Positions 1 through 10,031 of a stretch of DNA of 64,000 bases are shown one piece after another. The stretch comes from Cladophialophora immunda (taxonomy: Eukaryota > Ascomycota > Eurotiomycetes > Chaetothyriales > Herpotrichiellaceae). Numbering within the stretch: the first letter of the stretch is position 1; each line of letters starts with the position of its first letter. The position numbers and the translations under genes are program-made. The notes under the pieces were generated by a model. That model made no database searches, was not told where the DNA came from, and saw only the letters and a program-made list of their open reading frames with translations. The stretch covers positions 3,680,485-3,744,484 of the forward strand of contig NW_015622542.1 in the NCBI RefSeq assembly GCF_000835495.1, given 5' to 3'.

Positions 1-1
1 T

Positions 2-550
2 CCTTCACCCAGTGTCGAACAACCAATGGGTCTGGACGGGATGCAGGTCGACGGAGATGAACACGCGCAAGTCACTAACGCGGCATCGGCGGCGCAACAT
101 AGCATGCTCGTCGCCACGTTACAGAAGAACATCACCGCATTGGTCAATGCCAGCCACGCCACGGGACCATTCTTCCTGGGCAACGAGATCGGATTTGTCG
201 ATGTAGTTTTTGCGCCCTGGATCATCCGACTCTCCCGCGTCTTGAGCTATTATCGCAATTTTCCCAGACCGGAGATTGGCACGCGCTGGAGACAATGGGT
301 CGACGCTATCGAAGCGGACGATCGCGTGAGGCGGACCGTGAGTGACGAAAATTCATACCACGGTGTGTACAGAGGCGTGGGCGAGGATGGATGGTGTGCG
401 AAGGATGCGCATAAGCCCATCGTGGAGATCCAATACGCAAGGAAAGTCGTTGCGCAGGAAGGATTTGGGTTAGGCGGCGATGTCTGGGGGCGTTTGCCTG
501 AAGAAGAGGCCGTCCATAACCCCGACGCAGTTGGGCAGACTCTATCATGA
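2..550 (+). CDS. glutathione S-transferase, C-terminal part (5' end outside window)
   Basis: The frame is open from base 2 and stops at 548-550; the first ATG inside the window is at 26, but the start probably lies upstream because only the C-terminal half of a GST is present. Visible is an all-helical GST C-terminal domain: a helix ending in GPFFLGNEIGFVDVVFAPW, which matches the family's conserved 'G..S.AD....P' N-capping region, then a region rich in aromatic and basic residues ending near SYHGVYRGVGEDG. The style is closest to fungal omega/Ure2-like transferases. The known family role is conjugation or thiol transfer with glutathione in the cytosol. The catalytic N-terminal thioredoxin fold cannot be seen, so class and activity remain open. 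An internal intron upstream of the window edge is possible. Confidence 0.75.
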   Translation, partial: PSPSVEQPMGLDGMQVDGDEHAQVTNAASAAQHSMLVATLQKNITALVNASHATGPFFLGNEIGFVDVVFAPWIIRLSRVLSYYRNFPRPEIGTRWRQWVDAIEADDRVRRTVSDENSYHGVYRGVGEDGWCAKDAHKPIVEIQYARKVVAQEGFGLGGDVWGRLPEEEAVHNPDAVGQTLS

Positions 551-1531
551 ACATTTGATGTGCTTCGGAAAGCGAGGGTTGCGACAACGGCTTTCTTGCA
601 ACAAGCATTAGGAGGCTTACGAGCTGTACATCCCAATTACATGCGCTCAGTTGACACAACGGTATCGAACAATTGAAGTCTCGAGTAAAATGCTGGAGGT
701 CCTACGGCCATCTCATTAGGTCGTGTGCTTCGCTACTGTGGTTCCTGGGCGCTGTTGCGACCGATGGCGCGGAAATATGCTTGAGATCGCCTGACTGATT
801 TGTCGATGGCCGAAATCTCCTTCCCGACGTCGAAGGGCGTCGTCTATCTCGATCGAGTATCGATGGATCCGCGAAAGTGGTTTGGTCAAAACCCGGCACC
901 ATACCAATCGGTGTCTACATGTGATACGTATGAGAGTCGTTTCAAGCAATTGGCGTGGGATGGCGTTCCGTACCTCGTCCATGTTCCACGTCCAGTTGAC
1001 TGATAGGGGCGAGCTTTGAGGTGCCATGGCATCTCACCCGTATACTACTGCCGCCCACATTTTCATCCAATGAGGTTGTTCCTGTGCTGGGGAATATTCT
1101 TTACCATCCGCACAGACAGAGTACCTACGTAGGTAGTTAAGGTGGTAGGTACAGTAGGTATCCCTGGCTAGACGCAAGAGGATCGTGTCCACATGGAAAA
1201 CTGGAGCAAGCATATTTGATTGACTCGGCGACTTGGGCACAGGTATGTTGGAGCGATCAGGGATGGCATTCTACTCTGCTTTTTTCCATGCTCGTTCTAA
1301 AAAACCACCCCCAGGAAGTGTGGTACAGAGTTCTAAAGCCCCGGGTGAGTTGGGGCCGCAGAGACATATGGCCGTGTCTACGCTGATTTGTAAAAATAGT
1401 CCGGTGAACTCCCTAGCAGGACAATGATTTCCGGCCCTCGCTCGGTCCTGGCTGGGACTCGTGGCTTAATGATAAAAGGGCCATTTCCCTCCCCAGTCTG
1501 ATTCGGCCCGGGAGCGACGAGGCAGGTTCGC
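551..1531. other. intergenic, convergent GST / SUZ gene tails
   Basis: No supported gene. It contains a cluster of ACCTACGTAGGTA-type short palindromes near 1118-1160, of the kind that recurs in other intergenic parts of this window (17.4-18.7 kb). The small open frames here show no recognisable domain. Confidence 0.5.
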
Positions 1532-2702
1532 TCATGAGGTCGTCCGTGTTGCATCAGTGTCAGAAGGAGGAGGATGAGGAGGAGGAGGAGCGGCGGCTTC
1601 CCCCGCGTCTATAGAAGGATGACTTGTTGCTGGAGCGGCCGTTTCGGCCTGCACAGGCTCGCTTGTCGGGGCCCGGGGCGCAAAACCAAAGCCACCTCGG
1701 CCGCTGCCATCTGGCCCTCTCGGTGCCCGGATTGGTTCCTGGACGTGTTGCTGAGGCAGCCCGGCGGGATGATGGATTATTCCCACTCCATTCTCCCGCT
1801 CCCGTCGCGGAATGTACGTCGAGTCCGGCCTTGAAGCGTATGAAGGATCATATAATTCCCGATGTTGAGATCCGCCTCTTGATTGGTTTCGCGAGTTGAT
1901 GTTGTGGTTGCCCGCCACGCCTCCTCCTCCTGCGGCTGCAGCTGCTCCGCGACGCCCTCCCCTGCCGCCTCGGCTTCGACTGGGCGTCGCAGACCGCGAA
2001 CCTGGGGGGGTCAGGCTCCCGGGACTGGAGGTTCCGGACTTGTTATGACCTGCTTGCTGGTGAGAGGACAGGGTTGTGCTGGCCCTGGAGGTCCCGAACA
2101 GCTCTTGCCTGCGTTCCTCGTATTTGCGCTGCTTCTCCTCTCGGTCCCTGGCGGCTTGGGCTTGTCGTTCGGCGACGGAGAGCTCGCGGGCCTTGACCTC
2201 CTCTTCGTCCTCCGATGATTCGCGGTCACCAGAGTTGTTCTTGTCGCTGTTCAGGCTCAGGTCTTGGAGGCCCGCCGTAGGCGGTCGCGGGGAGTTTGAT
2301 TGTATGATGGGGCCCTTTCTCGAGAGGAGGATTGGAGGGGGTTTGAACTCGGACCGTAGCGGAACGATGTTGCGCGATTCCAAGAAGTAGTTGGTTTCCC
2401 TCGGTCCTTCACTGTAGTCAGCCCACCCCCGAGAGTTAGCACAGAGTCAAGAGGTGGAAGCAGTTCAATGGGGGAAGCGGCGTACGCTTCGGCCCACAGC
2501 TGGCGGTTGAATTCGGCCTGCTGAGCCCTTTTCTGGGCCTTTGTCACTTTCGACGAGACTCTCTTGGCCTCCGAGGGAGGGGTTGGCAGATCCTGGGAAA
2601 CAGCGCTTAGCGATTGGGACAATGGGCCTCGACAAGGACCGTCTCACATACATCAGCGGTGGTGGACCACTCGTCCTCCCAGGCATCAGGAACCTTGCTC
2701 AT
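1532..2702 (-). CDS. SUZ domain-containing RNA-associated protein
   Basis: Three exons on the minus strand: 2652-2702, 2486-2592 and 1532-2411, giving 345 aa. Intron 1 (2593-2651) has donor GTATGT and acceptor CCCAG. Intron 2 (2412-2485) has donor GTACGC, a perfect GTGCTAAC branch point and acceptor TACAG. The protein opens MSKVPDAWEDEWSTTAD, the usual start of fungal SUZ proteins. It continues with a basic helix, then the SUZ core beginning NYFLESRNIVPLRSEFKPP and ending KYEERRQELFG. The C-terminal half is low complexity: Gly/Arg-rich (RGG-like), Ala-rich and Pro-rich. SUZ domains are known RNA-binding modules; the specific target here is unknown. Joining the exons in this way restores the family sequence across both junctions, so the structure is well supported. 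Confidence 0.85.
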
Positions 2703-3360
2703 CGCAGGCGCTATAAGGGTTCGGTGGGAGTTGGAGTGGAAGGAGAAGGGCGGTGGGTAAATCGGAGGTTGAACATGTGCTGGAATGTCTGATGGCCCTT
2801 GTCCAACAAGTAGATGTGTACAGAGAGGGCTCTATTCGAAATATGTCTTCAAGTAGGTGGGGTGCAATCAAGAGAATTAGTTACAGTAGTTGGAAGAAGG
2901 GTGGGACACAGCTCGGTGCCTCTGAGTAGTGCCGGGAACAAGCGCACAGGGTGTGGAGAAATGCAGACAGGGGAACACCAGCTCAACGACACGTGGGTGT
3001 AAAGATAGCCACAGACAGACGCTTCGGCCTCTACCGAGCACGGTGCTACTCGTTTCCGCTGGCATGATGTTTGCTTGATTTCAATTCCAAAAGTTCGGAC
3101 GAGGCCAGATTAGATTAATCTTAATGTAGTGCAGCTGCTCTGCCACCCGCATCCGTATATCCAAGTTCGCTATCATTGCCCATTTCCAATTCTATTCCCT
3201 TGCCGTCAACACCTAGCCGTGGGCATGTAAGTCCTATTATTGCGTTGGCAGGTGGTCACACAGGCAGGGGGAACGTAGTCCCCAATCCAGAAGTCGGTCA
3301 GGAGAAGTACGACCTCTTCTATAAAGTGCATCTCGCATCCAGTCCCTGGCTGAAACTCGG
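2703..3360. other. intergenic between two minus-strand genes
   Basis: Holds the 5' region of the SUZ gene and the 3' region of the hydrolase gene. No gene or repeat stands out. Confidence 0.5.
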
Positions 3361-6138
3361 TCAAGAGTCACGCGACGCGGCTTCTCGGTATGAGGCATCC
3401 ACAAATCTACTGTGAAAGGACCTTCCTCTCGAGAAGGTAGACGCTGCGTCACTTCTTTTCCTCTTCTCCTTGCCCTGCGCGATCTTTTCCCATTCTTCCC
3501 ATTCCCGGGCAATCTCGCCGAGGACCGTGGCCATGGCTGATGCGCTCGCCATAAGACCATGTCCCTCACCGTCCAGGATCCGTAACTCACATCGCTTCAT
3601 CACTCCGTGGAGCCAACGTACGTTATCCAGCGGAACCCGCGTGTCCTTGGCCCCATGATGGATAACAACTGACCTCGTCACCTCGGGATATCGAAACCCA
3701 ATGGGTCTCCGCCGCTCTAGACAAACCAACAGATCAATGGCGGGATTGGCGTTTTGAGTAGCCAGCGTCCAGATGCGATGCGTAAGCGTCTGGTTGTAGA
3801 GTGCTTGACGCGCCTCGGAGCTCAAGCGTGGGGACATGGGTCGGGAAGGCGCGGCAGCAGCCTTTGTGGACGAAAACGTCTGCCGTACAGAATCGGCCTT
3901 TGGGCTGGACAGTGGCGGTCCTGGGATTCCCAAAGTTTCATTATTGGCTTGGTAGCACGATAGAGCCCGTGCCCGGTTCGGTGTGCCTGTTCGCGGCCGC
4001 TCGGGTTCAAAGTCAGGAAGCGCAGCTCTGAATGAGCTGTCGTCGTTTAGATCCTGGAAAGGATAACCAAATGATGCGTCCATATTCTCCAGTTGCTGCT
4101 TGGCCTTTTTTGACTTCAGCGGTCTCGTGTCCACGGAAGCACTTGTCGCGGTCAAAAACCTTGAGTTTGCGACCTTAAGAATTTGTGCTGGCAAAACGCT
4201 CAGGATTTTGTGAGTAAATGGTAGATTGGCAATTGGCTGCGAATCGGGTCCTATCACTGCCCCTTTGGGCATCTGTGAAGGTGGTATCCATGGTGCTAGG
4301 AGATGAATGCGCCCTCGGACATACTGTGGCATCTTCAAAGCCGTTGCCAGAGCGTAGATCGCGCCGGCGGAATGCGCCAGAAGAGAGAATCTCGTAATCT
4401 CCAGAGAACTGCATATGACGGCTACATCGTCAACCCAGTTTAGTGGTGTACATTGCGATTCAGGCAACGGCGAGCTTGCACCAACCCCAGGCCGATCGGG
4501 TGTGATCAGCCTCAAGCGCAAAGTCCTGGCAAGCTCGTCGTAAAATGCGGTGAGATATCGGGTCAATCCCATGCCGACACAGCACAAGACTACAAATCCG
4601 TTTGGATCTCCCACTTCTGAGAAGGCGATTGTCCGCCCAGTACGAGGATGTCGTATCTTTTGCGTAAAACGGGGCGCGCCGAGAAAGGCGTCAACCTCTT
4701 CCGTTATTGACTTCATCTCTGTGATGGCAGGCTCTTGCTTCGACGCATGGGTCATAGAACTCCGTTTTCTCTGAGCCATGGAGTTCCGGTAGACACTGTT
4801 GCGTCGGGATGGTGCTGCACTAGATGGGTTTGACATGACGCCGCCCATAGAAAGCGGTGGCGCTGATGGCTCTTCTTTAGGGGGTTCTGGGATGAAGGCA
4901 GGCATGTCCGCCAGATCAGATGCGGTGACCGTCGCGGACAGGTCAAGCGGGCTTTCCACTTCGGGCGATTCTACCACCACCTCGGTAACAGAGAGCCTCG
5001 AAGTCTGGTACGGGCTTGACCGTTGTGACGACAATTTTGGTGTGGCGATGGTATGTCTCTTCGCAGCTCGCTCCGATTTCCGAGCCTCATTTCGCCACTC
5101 CTTCTGGCGCTTCTCCCGGGCTTCTTGCAGTTCCCGGATGCGTCTGACGGTCGAGTTATCGCCTTCAATAAGTTCGGAATCGATATTGAGCTCTTTCAGG
5201 TCGCGACCCGAGAAAGAGTGTCTGGATTGCTGGTCCTGAGAGACGTCTGAAAGGCCTGTGACGCTACGTCTGAGCGATGATCGACGAGAGGGTATCATAT
5301 GGCTTCCCAAGTCACCCCTGCTTAATCTCAGAGCGGTGATCGTTGGACTCTCAGCGGGCGCTGGTTCAAGTTGTGTTCCCACGCTCGAACGCCCGTCAAT
5401 TGACGATGCACGAGTAGGCCACTTGCTCTCCTTCTCGTGATCCATGCTATACAGGGACTCGGTCTTCCGTCGTCTGTCCGACGAGACTCGCCTGGGAGGA
5501 TTGGGCCTCGTTCCAGCCATCTCGCGCATTGACTCGAACGTTGGTTTCCGATGAGGAGCGCTTAATCCACTGACAAATGAGAAGGTAGAGCTAGCGCTAG
5601 AGCGATCTCGTCTCTCAATGCTGGGTACTCCGACGCTGTCAGACTCGGCACGCGACTTAAGGCTCTGTATAGACTCTCTTGTGGCAAGACCAGTCTGAGA
5701 AGTCATATTCAGGGAGTGGACGAATGATCTGCTCGACCTCTTGGACAATAGAGGTGGCCTTCTGGCGTACTTGATCACCGGCGCAGCGGCGGCCTCTCCC
5801 TCGCTGCTATCATCGGCGGTAGGGGGATCGTGTTGTTCCCTGTCCAAGTCATCCGCATTGGGTGGCTCCGTCGAACTGGGACGACTGTACACGTCTCCCT
5901 GGATATTTCTGCTGGCGTTCGCGCCAGGTTCTTGTCTCAAATATGAAGAGGCAGATATTTTGCTCAGAGAATCGATGAGCGAGGAGATTACTTGTACTGA
6001 TTCTGGGGGGGTTTCAGGGCGGAAGGACGACGGTGGTATTTGCGCGGAGTCGAGGGGGGGAGAATCAATGTCAGGCTGAGGCGCCAAGGTGTGGTCGTAT
6101 GAATGCTCGACAGATGCAATGCCGTTGTGATAGTCCAT
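3361..6138 (-). CDS. alpha/beta hydrolase-fold protein with long disordered N-terminus
   Basis: Single uninterrupted frame of 925 aa; ATG at 6138-6136, stop TGA at 3361. Residues 1 to about 490 are Ser/Arg/Pro-rich and look disordered, with charged stretches around 340-370 that could form a short coiled coil. From about 495 to 880 lies an alpha/beta hydrolase domain. It shows an oxyanion/HG-like region GFVVLCCVGMGLTRY, a strand plus DRPGVGASSP loop, the nucleophile elbow LLAHSAGAIYA (Ser590, GxSxG variant H-S-A-G), a candidate acid in HHGAKDTRVPLDN and the catalytic His in DGEGHGLMAS (His860). All three catalytic positions appear present. Substrate is unknown. Related fungal proteins are annotated only as alpha/beta hydrolases. 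The domain is interrupted by a Ser/Pro-rich insert (about 660-760). Confidence 0.85.
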   Translation of the reverse strand: MDYHNGIASVEHSYDHTLAPQPDIDSPPLDSAQIPPSSFRPETPPESVQVISSLIDSLSKISASSYLRQEPGANASRNIQGDVYSRPSSTEPPNADDLDREQHDPPTADDSSEGEAAAAPVIKYARRPPLLSKRSSRSFVHSLNMTSQTGLATRESIQSLKSRAESDSVGVPSIERRDRSSASSTFSFVSGLSAPHRKPTFESMREMAGTRPNPPRRVSSDRRRKTESLYSMDHEKESKWPTRASSIDGRSSVGTQLEPAPAESPTITALRLSRGDLGSHMIPSRRSSLRRSVTGLSDVSQDQQSRHSFSGRDLKELNIDSELIEGDNSTVRRIRELQEAREKRQKEWRNEARKSERAAKRHTIATPKLSSQRSSPYQTSRLSVTEVVVESPEVESPLDLSATVTASDLADMPAFIPEPPKEEPSAPPLSMGGVMSNPSSAAPSRRNSVYRNSMAQRKRSSMTHASKQEPAITEMKSITEEVDAFLGAPRFTQKIRHPRTGRTIAFSEVGDPNGFVVLCCVGMGLTRYLTAFYDELARTLRLRLITPDRPGVGASSPLPESQCTPLNWVDDVAVICSSLEITRFSLLAHSAGAIYALATALKMPQYVRGRIHLLAPWIPPSQMPKGAVIGPDSQPIANLPFTHKILSVLPAQILKVANSRFLTATSASVDTRPLKSKKAKQQLENMDASFGYPFQDLNDDSSFRAALPDFEPERPRTGTPNRARALSCYQANNETLGIPGPPLSSPKADSVRQTFSSTKAAAAPSRPMSPRLSSEARQALYNQTLTHRIWTLATQNANPAIDLLVCLERRRPIGFRYPEVTRSVVIHHGAKDTRVPLDNVRWLHGVMKRCELRILDGEGHGLMASASAMATVLGEIAREWEEWEKIAQGKEKRKRSDAASTFSRGRSFHSRFVDASYREAASRDS

Positions 6139-7853
6139 GCCTTACATTGCAGGTGAAAGAGGTAGAAGAGCCACTGTAAGTACTGCTTCGAGGTGTCGGT
6201 GCAGTGCGCATGCACAGTCGAGGCACGGCCCAGGAGGCGGACAGGGGAAAGGCTTCTCGCTACAGCCAATCGGGGCAAATTTGTGGGACAGGCGAAATTT
6301 GGGATGGGATTTGGCAGAGAAGCCGCGTCGGTGGGCTAGAGGTCATATCTCAAGACGTGTGAAAGACATCTGGCGCTGTATCGTGGCGTCTTTGAATGTA
6401 GAGGGGTGCGCAATGAAGTATGGGAGGGTTGGGGCAGGAAGCTGCAGACGTGGCAAGTGATTGAGCAGCTCTGCGAGCGTTGAGCCCTGCGCCGGGGATG
6501 TTTGAAAAGGGACTGGGGAGTGGATGCGCAGTATGTAAAGGGCGCCCCAGCTCGGAAAATTAACCTGCAGTCTGACCGTCGAAAACGTGCTGTTTCACCC
6601 TGACCAGTGTACAGCGAGGCGCCCGTCGGCGGCGAGATCGCCAGATTCCAGAGAGACAAAATCTGTGCGTCGTACACTTCAAGGAATCAAGAATCGCCGG
6701 CTCTAACAATGACCTGGTATATCAATCTCAACTGAAGTTGACCTTTGTTCTCGTCGAGAACCCACCGCGGTCATTGAGAGGAAAACCCCTTTGTCAGACC
6801 AGGCGACTTTGGCTTTCCCTCATGGCTAGCTCGAGGAGTTCGAGACGAACCAGAGCGCATGGAGATCATCCGTTCATCAACCGGCGGGCATGGCTTGATG
6901 CACGAAACTCGAGCAAGATTCAACCATGATTGATCAGCCGCAGACGAGCTTGTCCCCTTAGCTGCAGTCTGCGGAGCTCCAAGCCAGGCACCGGCGGCCC
7001 TCCTGGCCATTAGTCGAAGAGCGTCCCTCGTTGGTAGAGGTGCCTGTTGCGATTGCCAGGCAGGGGTATATTTTCCGCAAAAACTCATTCAGGTTGGTCG
7101 CTTTCCAGCAGAACAAGTCTTATCGCCCTCGAACATTGTGGTGCGACGTTGATTTGACAATGCAGTGGAGTGCGGACATTGCAATGTACCTACGCGAGAA
7201 TTTGAACGGTGCAAACTGCAACTAATTAGGTAGTCGGCCCAAGTGGCCCGATCCTTTCCACGACGGAGCCATTTCATCTGTGCCTCAGCTGTCGCAGCAG
7301 TCAGAGTTGTTCAGGATCGTAATGGATTCTAATTGTGCGAGTTTGACCTCTATGTCTAGAAAAAAGACTAAAGCCGACCTGTATAAGACACAATGCTCTA
7401 TTGCAGCGCACAACGCGATGTCGAGCTGAATCCTCAGCCACATCCCGTGACTCTGCAGGAAACAGCCCAGCTTGTATCGACTTCTCCGATATCTCGATGG
7501 CTCAGTACACCCTGAGCAGATGTCGTTCCTCTAGAAAATCCAATAAAAGGCGTCGATGTATCGTGGTATCTTCCAAAAGTTTCGAAACCTGCCAGCGGCC
7601 TCCGCTGCAGATTCCTCTCAAAAAAAAAAAAACAATATTCTTTCCAGAACGCCGCGCTCAAGGACAACATGTATTCTTTCACTTTTCCGTGGACGCCAGT
7701 GTATCCCATTGAGGAGCAGAAGCAGTCTCAGACGCGCAAAACCAATCTATGCCGCTTTTGATGTCGTGAGTCGTGACGGCGTGCATGAGCCTGCCGACGT
7801 TGACGATTCGAGCAGAGAGGATAATAGGTAGAAAATATCGGCCGCATGTCCTA
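6139..7853. other. intergenic, hydrolase promoter and UPS2 3' side
   Basis: 1.7 kb without a supported gene. A CCAAT box lies near 6264 upstream of the hydrolase start. A 12-nt A-run (near 7620-7632) is the only homopolymer. Short frames on both strands lack recognisable domains. Confidence 0.45.
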
Positions 7854-8432
7854 TCACACCGTGACCGGCAAGCCCGCTCGTAGTCTTTCGCGTTCTTCAC
7901 CAAAGACCCTGCGCGACATTTCCAGGACCATCTCGAAGCCTTCCCGACCTCGAGCGGCATTTTCTCGAAACCGCTCAATACTGGCTTCTTCAATTTTAGT
8001 ACGGATCTTTTGCCAGCCACCGCATAATGCCACAATCTTGGCTTGTTGTTGGAATTCCGTCTTCTGTTTTGCATCGCTGGAGGAAGGCTGATAGATCACG
8101 GTCTCCCGGCATTCCAGAAGATTTGACCAGGTCATGTTCGTGCTGCACATTGTAACTTTCTTGGAGGCTGGATCCACGTACGAAACCTCATAGACATAGC
8201 TCGTGGTTTCGCCTCCGATGATGCTCAGAATCCATTTCGGCGCGTTCTGTTGGCATGTAATAAGACGTTCGGTGCGGAGGATGCCTGTCTGAGGGTCGAT
8301 GTGGCGGGAGATCGTGTCAACCGCCAAAACATGAGAAGCTTTATCGTTCCAAGGGCAGTATTTGCGCCAATTGTTGGTGCTCACTTCCTCCCAGGAATAA
8401 TCGAAGGTGTAGGAGGACGAGAAAATCTTCAT
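7854..8432 (-). CDS. UPS2: PRELI/MSF1-domain mitochondrial lipid-transfer protein, Ups2-like
   Basis: Intronless frame of 192 aa, ATG at 8432, TGA at 7854. The whole protein is one PRELI/MSF1 domain. It begins MKIFSSSYTFDYSWEEV, the Ups2/SLMO-type start (Ups1 starts differently), followed by NWRKYCPWNDKASHVLAVDT, then ILRTERLITCQQNAPKWIL and the CSTNMTWSNLLECRETVIY strand pair. It ends with the usual amphipathic helix IERFRENAARGREGFEMVLE. Ups2 with Mdm35 moves phosphatidylserine across the mitochondrial intermembrane space to feed phosphatidylethanolamine synthesis; the role here is inferred from family resemblance. The length fits the family. It is transcribed divergently from the U1 zinc-finger gene over 635 bp. 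Confidence 0.88.
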   Translation of the reverse strand: MKIFSSSYTFDYSWEEVSTNNWRKYCPWNDKASHVLAVDTISRHIDPQTGILRTERLITCQQNAPKWILSIIGGETTSYVYEVSYVDPASKKVTMCSTNMTWSNLLECRETVIYQPSSSDAKQKTEFQQQAKIVALCGGWQKIRTKIEEASIERFRENAARGREGFEMVLEMSRRVFGEERERLRAGLPVTV

Positions 8433-9067
8433 GGTGCCCGGCTTGTACGAATTAGCGACGGAGGGATCGAGAGTGGACGGCGAGCGATATGTCTGGAGCT
8501 TTTCTATTCAAGGGAATGGGCGTTGTTCTATTGACCGCAGGCTTCGTATAAATTCAAGTTGACTGGTTGCTGAGCCTTTTTCTGAGCTTTTGCAAAGCTA
8601 GAGGTTTAAAAAGGAGTGTGGTAAAGAAGGCAATCGACGTGGATATTGCTCGTCGAACAATCGCATGCGGAGGGAGGAAAAAGGAAAAAGTTGAAAAATA
8701 GCCAACCGATTACCGGACTTCGACCCTCGGGTTTTCTTTTTGGGTGCCCGGGGAGGATCGGAGGATTAGTCTGGTCACGTGCATTGATTCGCCTCAACAA
8801 TCATGCTGAGAAAGCAAGATGTCTGACAAACAAATCAGGACTCATCTCGCCGATCCAGTGGGCAAATGCTGGCTGTCAGGCAGAAGTTATTTTTCATCAT
8901 CCAGCTTGCCTTCTCCATCCGGAATTTTGTCCATCCTTCCATCATTCACGAGCCATTTTCGGGCAATCATCACCGAGATAAGCGCTCAAAGATTTGTGCC
9001 ATTCGCCCGCAGTTCCCCAAACCTTTCACCTATGACATAGTCTGCCCTCACTCAGCACTCATTCATC
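8433..9067. promoter_or_regulatory. divergent promoter, UPS2-like / U1 zinc-finger gene
   Basis: The 635 bp between two outward-facing starts should hold both promoters. A TCACGTG E-box-type hexamer core lies at 8775-8781, and a TATAAAT-like run is near 8546. Neither is proven functional. Confidence 0.45.
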
Positions 9068-10031
9068 ATGTCGGAATACTGGAAATCAACAGTACGTCAA
9101 CGCCGCTCAATGACTGCAAGGTCTGCATGGCTCAATACTGACTGATATACAGCCGAAATACTGGTGCAAGCATTGCAGCACCTATGTCAAAGATACTCCA
9201 TTTGAACGCAAACAACATGAGGGAACCGCCAAGCATCAAAATAACCTGAAGCGATTTCTCCGCGATATTCAAAACAGCCATGAGAGAGGCGAACGGGAAA
9301 AGGAGCGGGCGAAGTCAGAAGTCGAGAGACTGAAGGGGGTCGCTGGCGGTGACACAAACAGACCCTCGAGCCCTTCACATCCATCTTCCACGCAGAGCGC
9401 TCATACTGCATCGAAACCTCCCACAGGCCCTCAGTCCACAGCAGATCGGAAGAGACAATGGGCGCAGCTGGCCGAGATGGGGATCCAAGTTCCTGAAGAA
9501 TTCCGCTCTGAGATGGCCATGGCGGGTGACTGGCAGGTGATGTCAAAACAAACGATTGATGAGACACCATCAGAAGCGCCTCTAAGTATAGGCGTCAAAA
9601 AGCGCAAATATGAAGGTCAGGATGAAGATGAAGAGGAAAAGAAAGAAGCTGGCGAGGCAGTCGTGCGACGCGGATGGGGCGCTGCCACCAAAAGATATCC
9701 TGGCCAAGACAAAGCCGATCTAGACGAACTCTTGTCGGCTTCGATCTCGGTGAAGAAAGAAAAGTCTGGATCCCTGGGTTTGCAATTTAAAAAGGAAGTG
9801 AAGGACTCTCCGCAACAGGGATACAACCTTGAGCTCAGTCAAGATGGGTGTCAAGGTGGAGATCCTGCCTCACTCAAGGTGGAATCTCCTTCCAACAACC
9901 GCTCAGGCGAAGATGATCCTGTCTTGAAGAAAGAGGAGCCAGGTTCATCACAACCGCCTAGGTCTATGGACCAAATCCCTGAGGAGATCCCGATTCCTGT
10001 GTTCAAGAAACGTAAGGCGAAAATATCCTGA
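9068..10031 (+). CDS. U1-type zinc finger protein, WBP4/FBP21-like splicing factor
   Basis: Two exons, 9068-9091 and 9153-10031, 300 aa. The intron (9092-9152) has donor GTACGT and acceptor TACAG and falls after codon 8 (MSEYWKST). The N-terminus carries a matrin/U1-type C2H2 finger: Cys13, Cys16, His30, His36 in YWCKHCSTYVKDTPFERKQH. Then comes an Arg/Lys/Glu helix (FLRDIQNSHERGEREKERAK) and an acidic Lys/Glu-rich middle. The C-terminus PIPVFKKRKAKIS resembles the end of WBP4 proteins. Animal WBP4/FBP21 is a spliceosomal B-complex protein with WW domains. No WW domain is visible here, as I believe is usual for fungal relatives. Role in pre-mRNA splicing in the nucleus is inferred. Confidence 0.85.

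Noticed and set aside
7620..7632. A-run as the tail of a retroelement
   Set aside because: No adjacent reverse-transcriptase-like frame and no target-site duplication seen.
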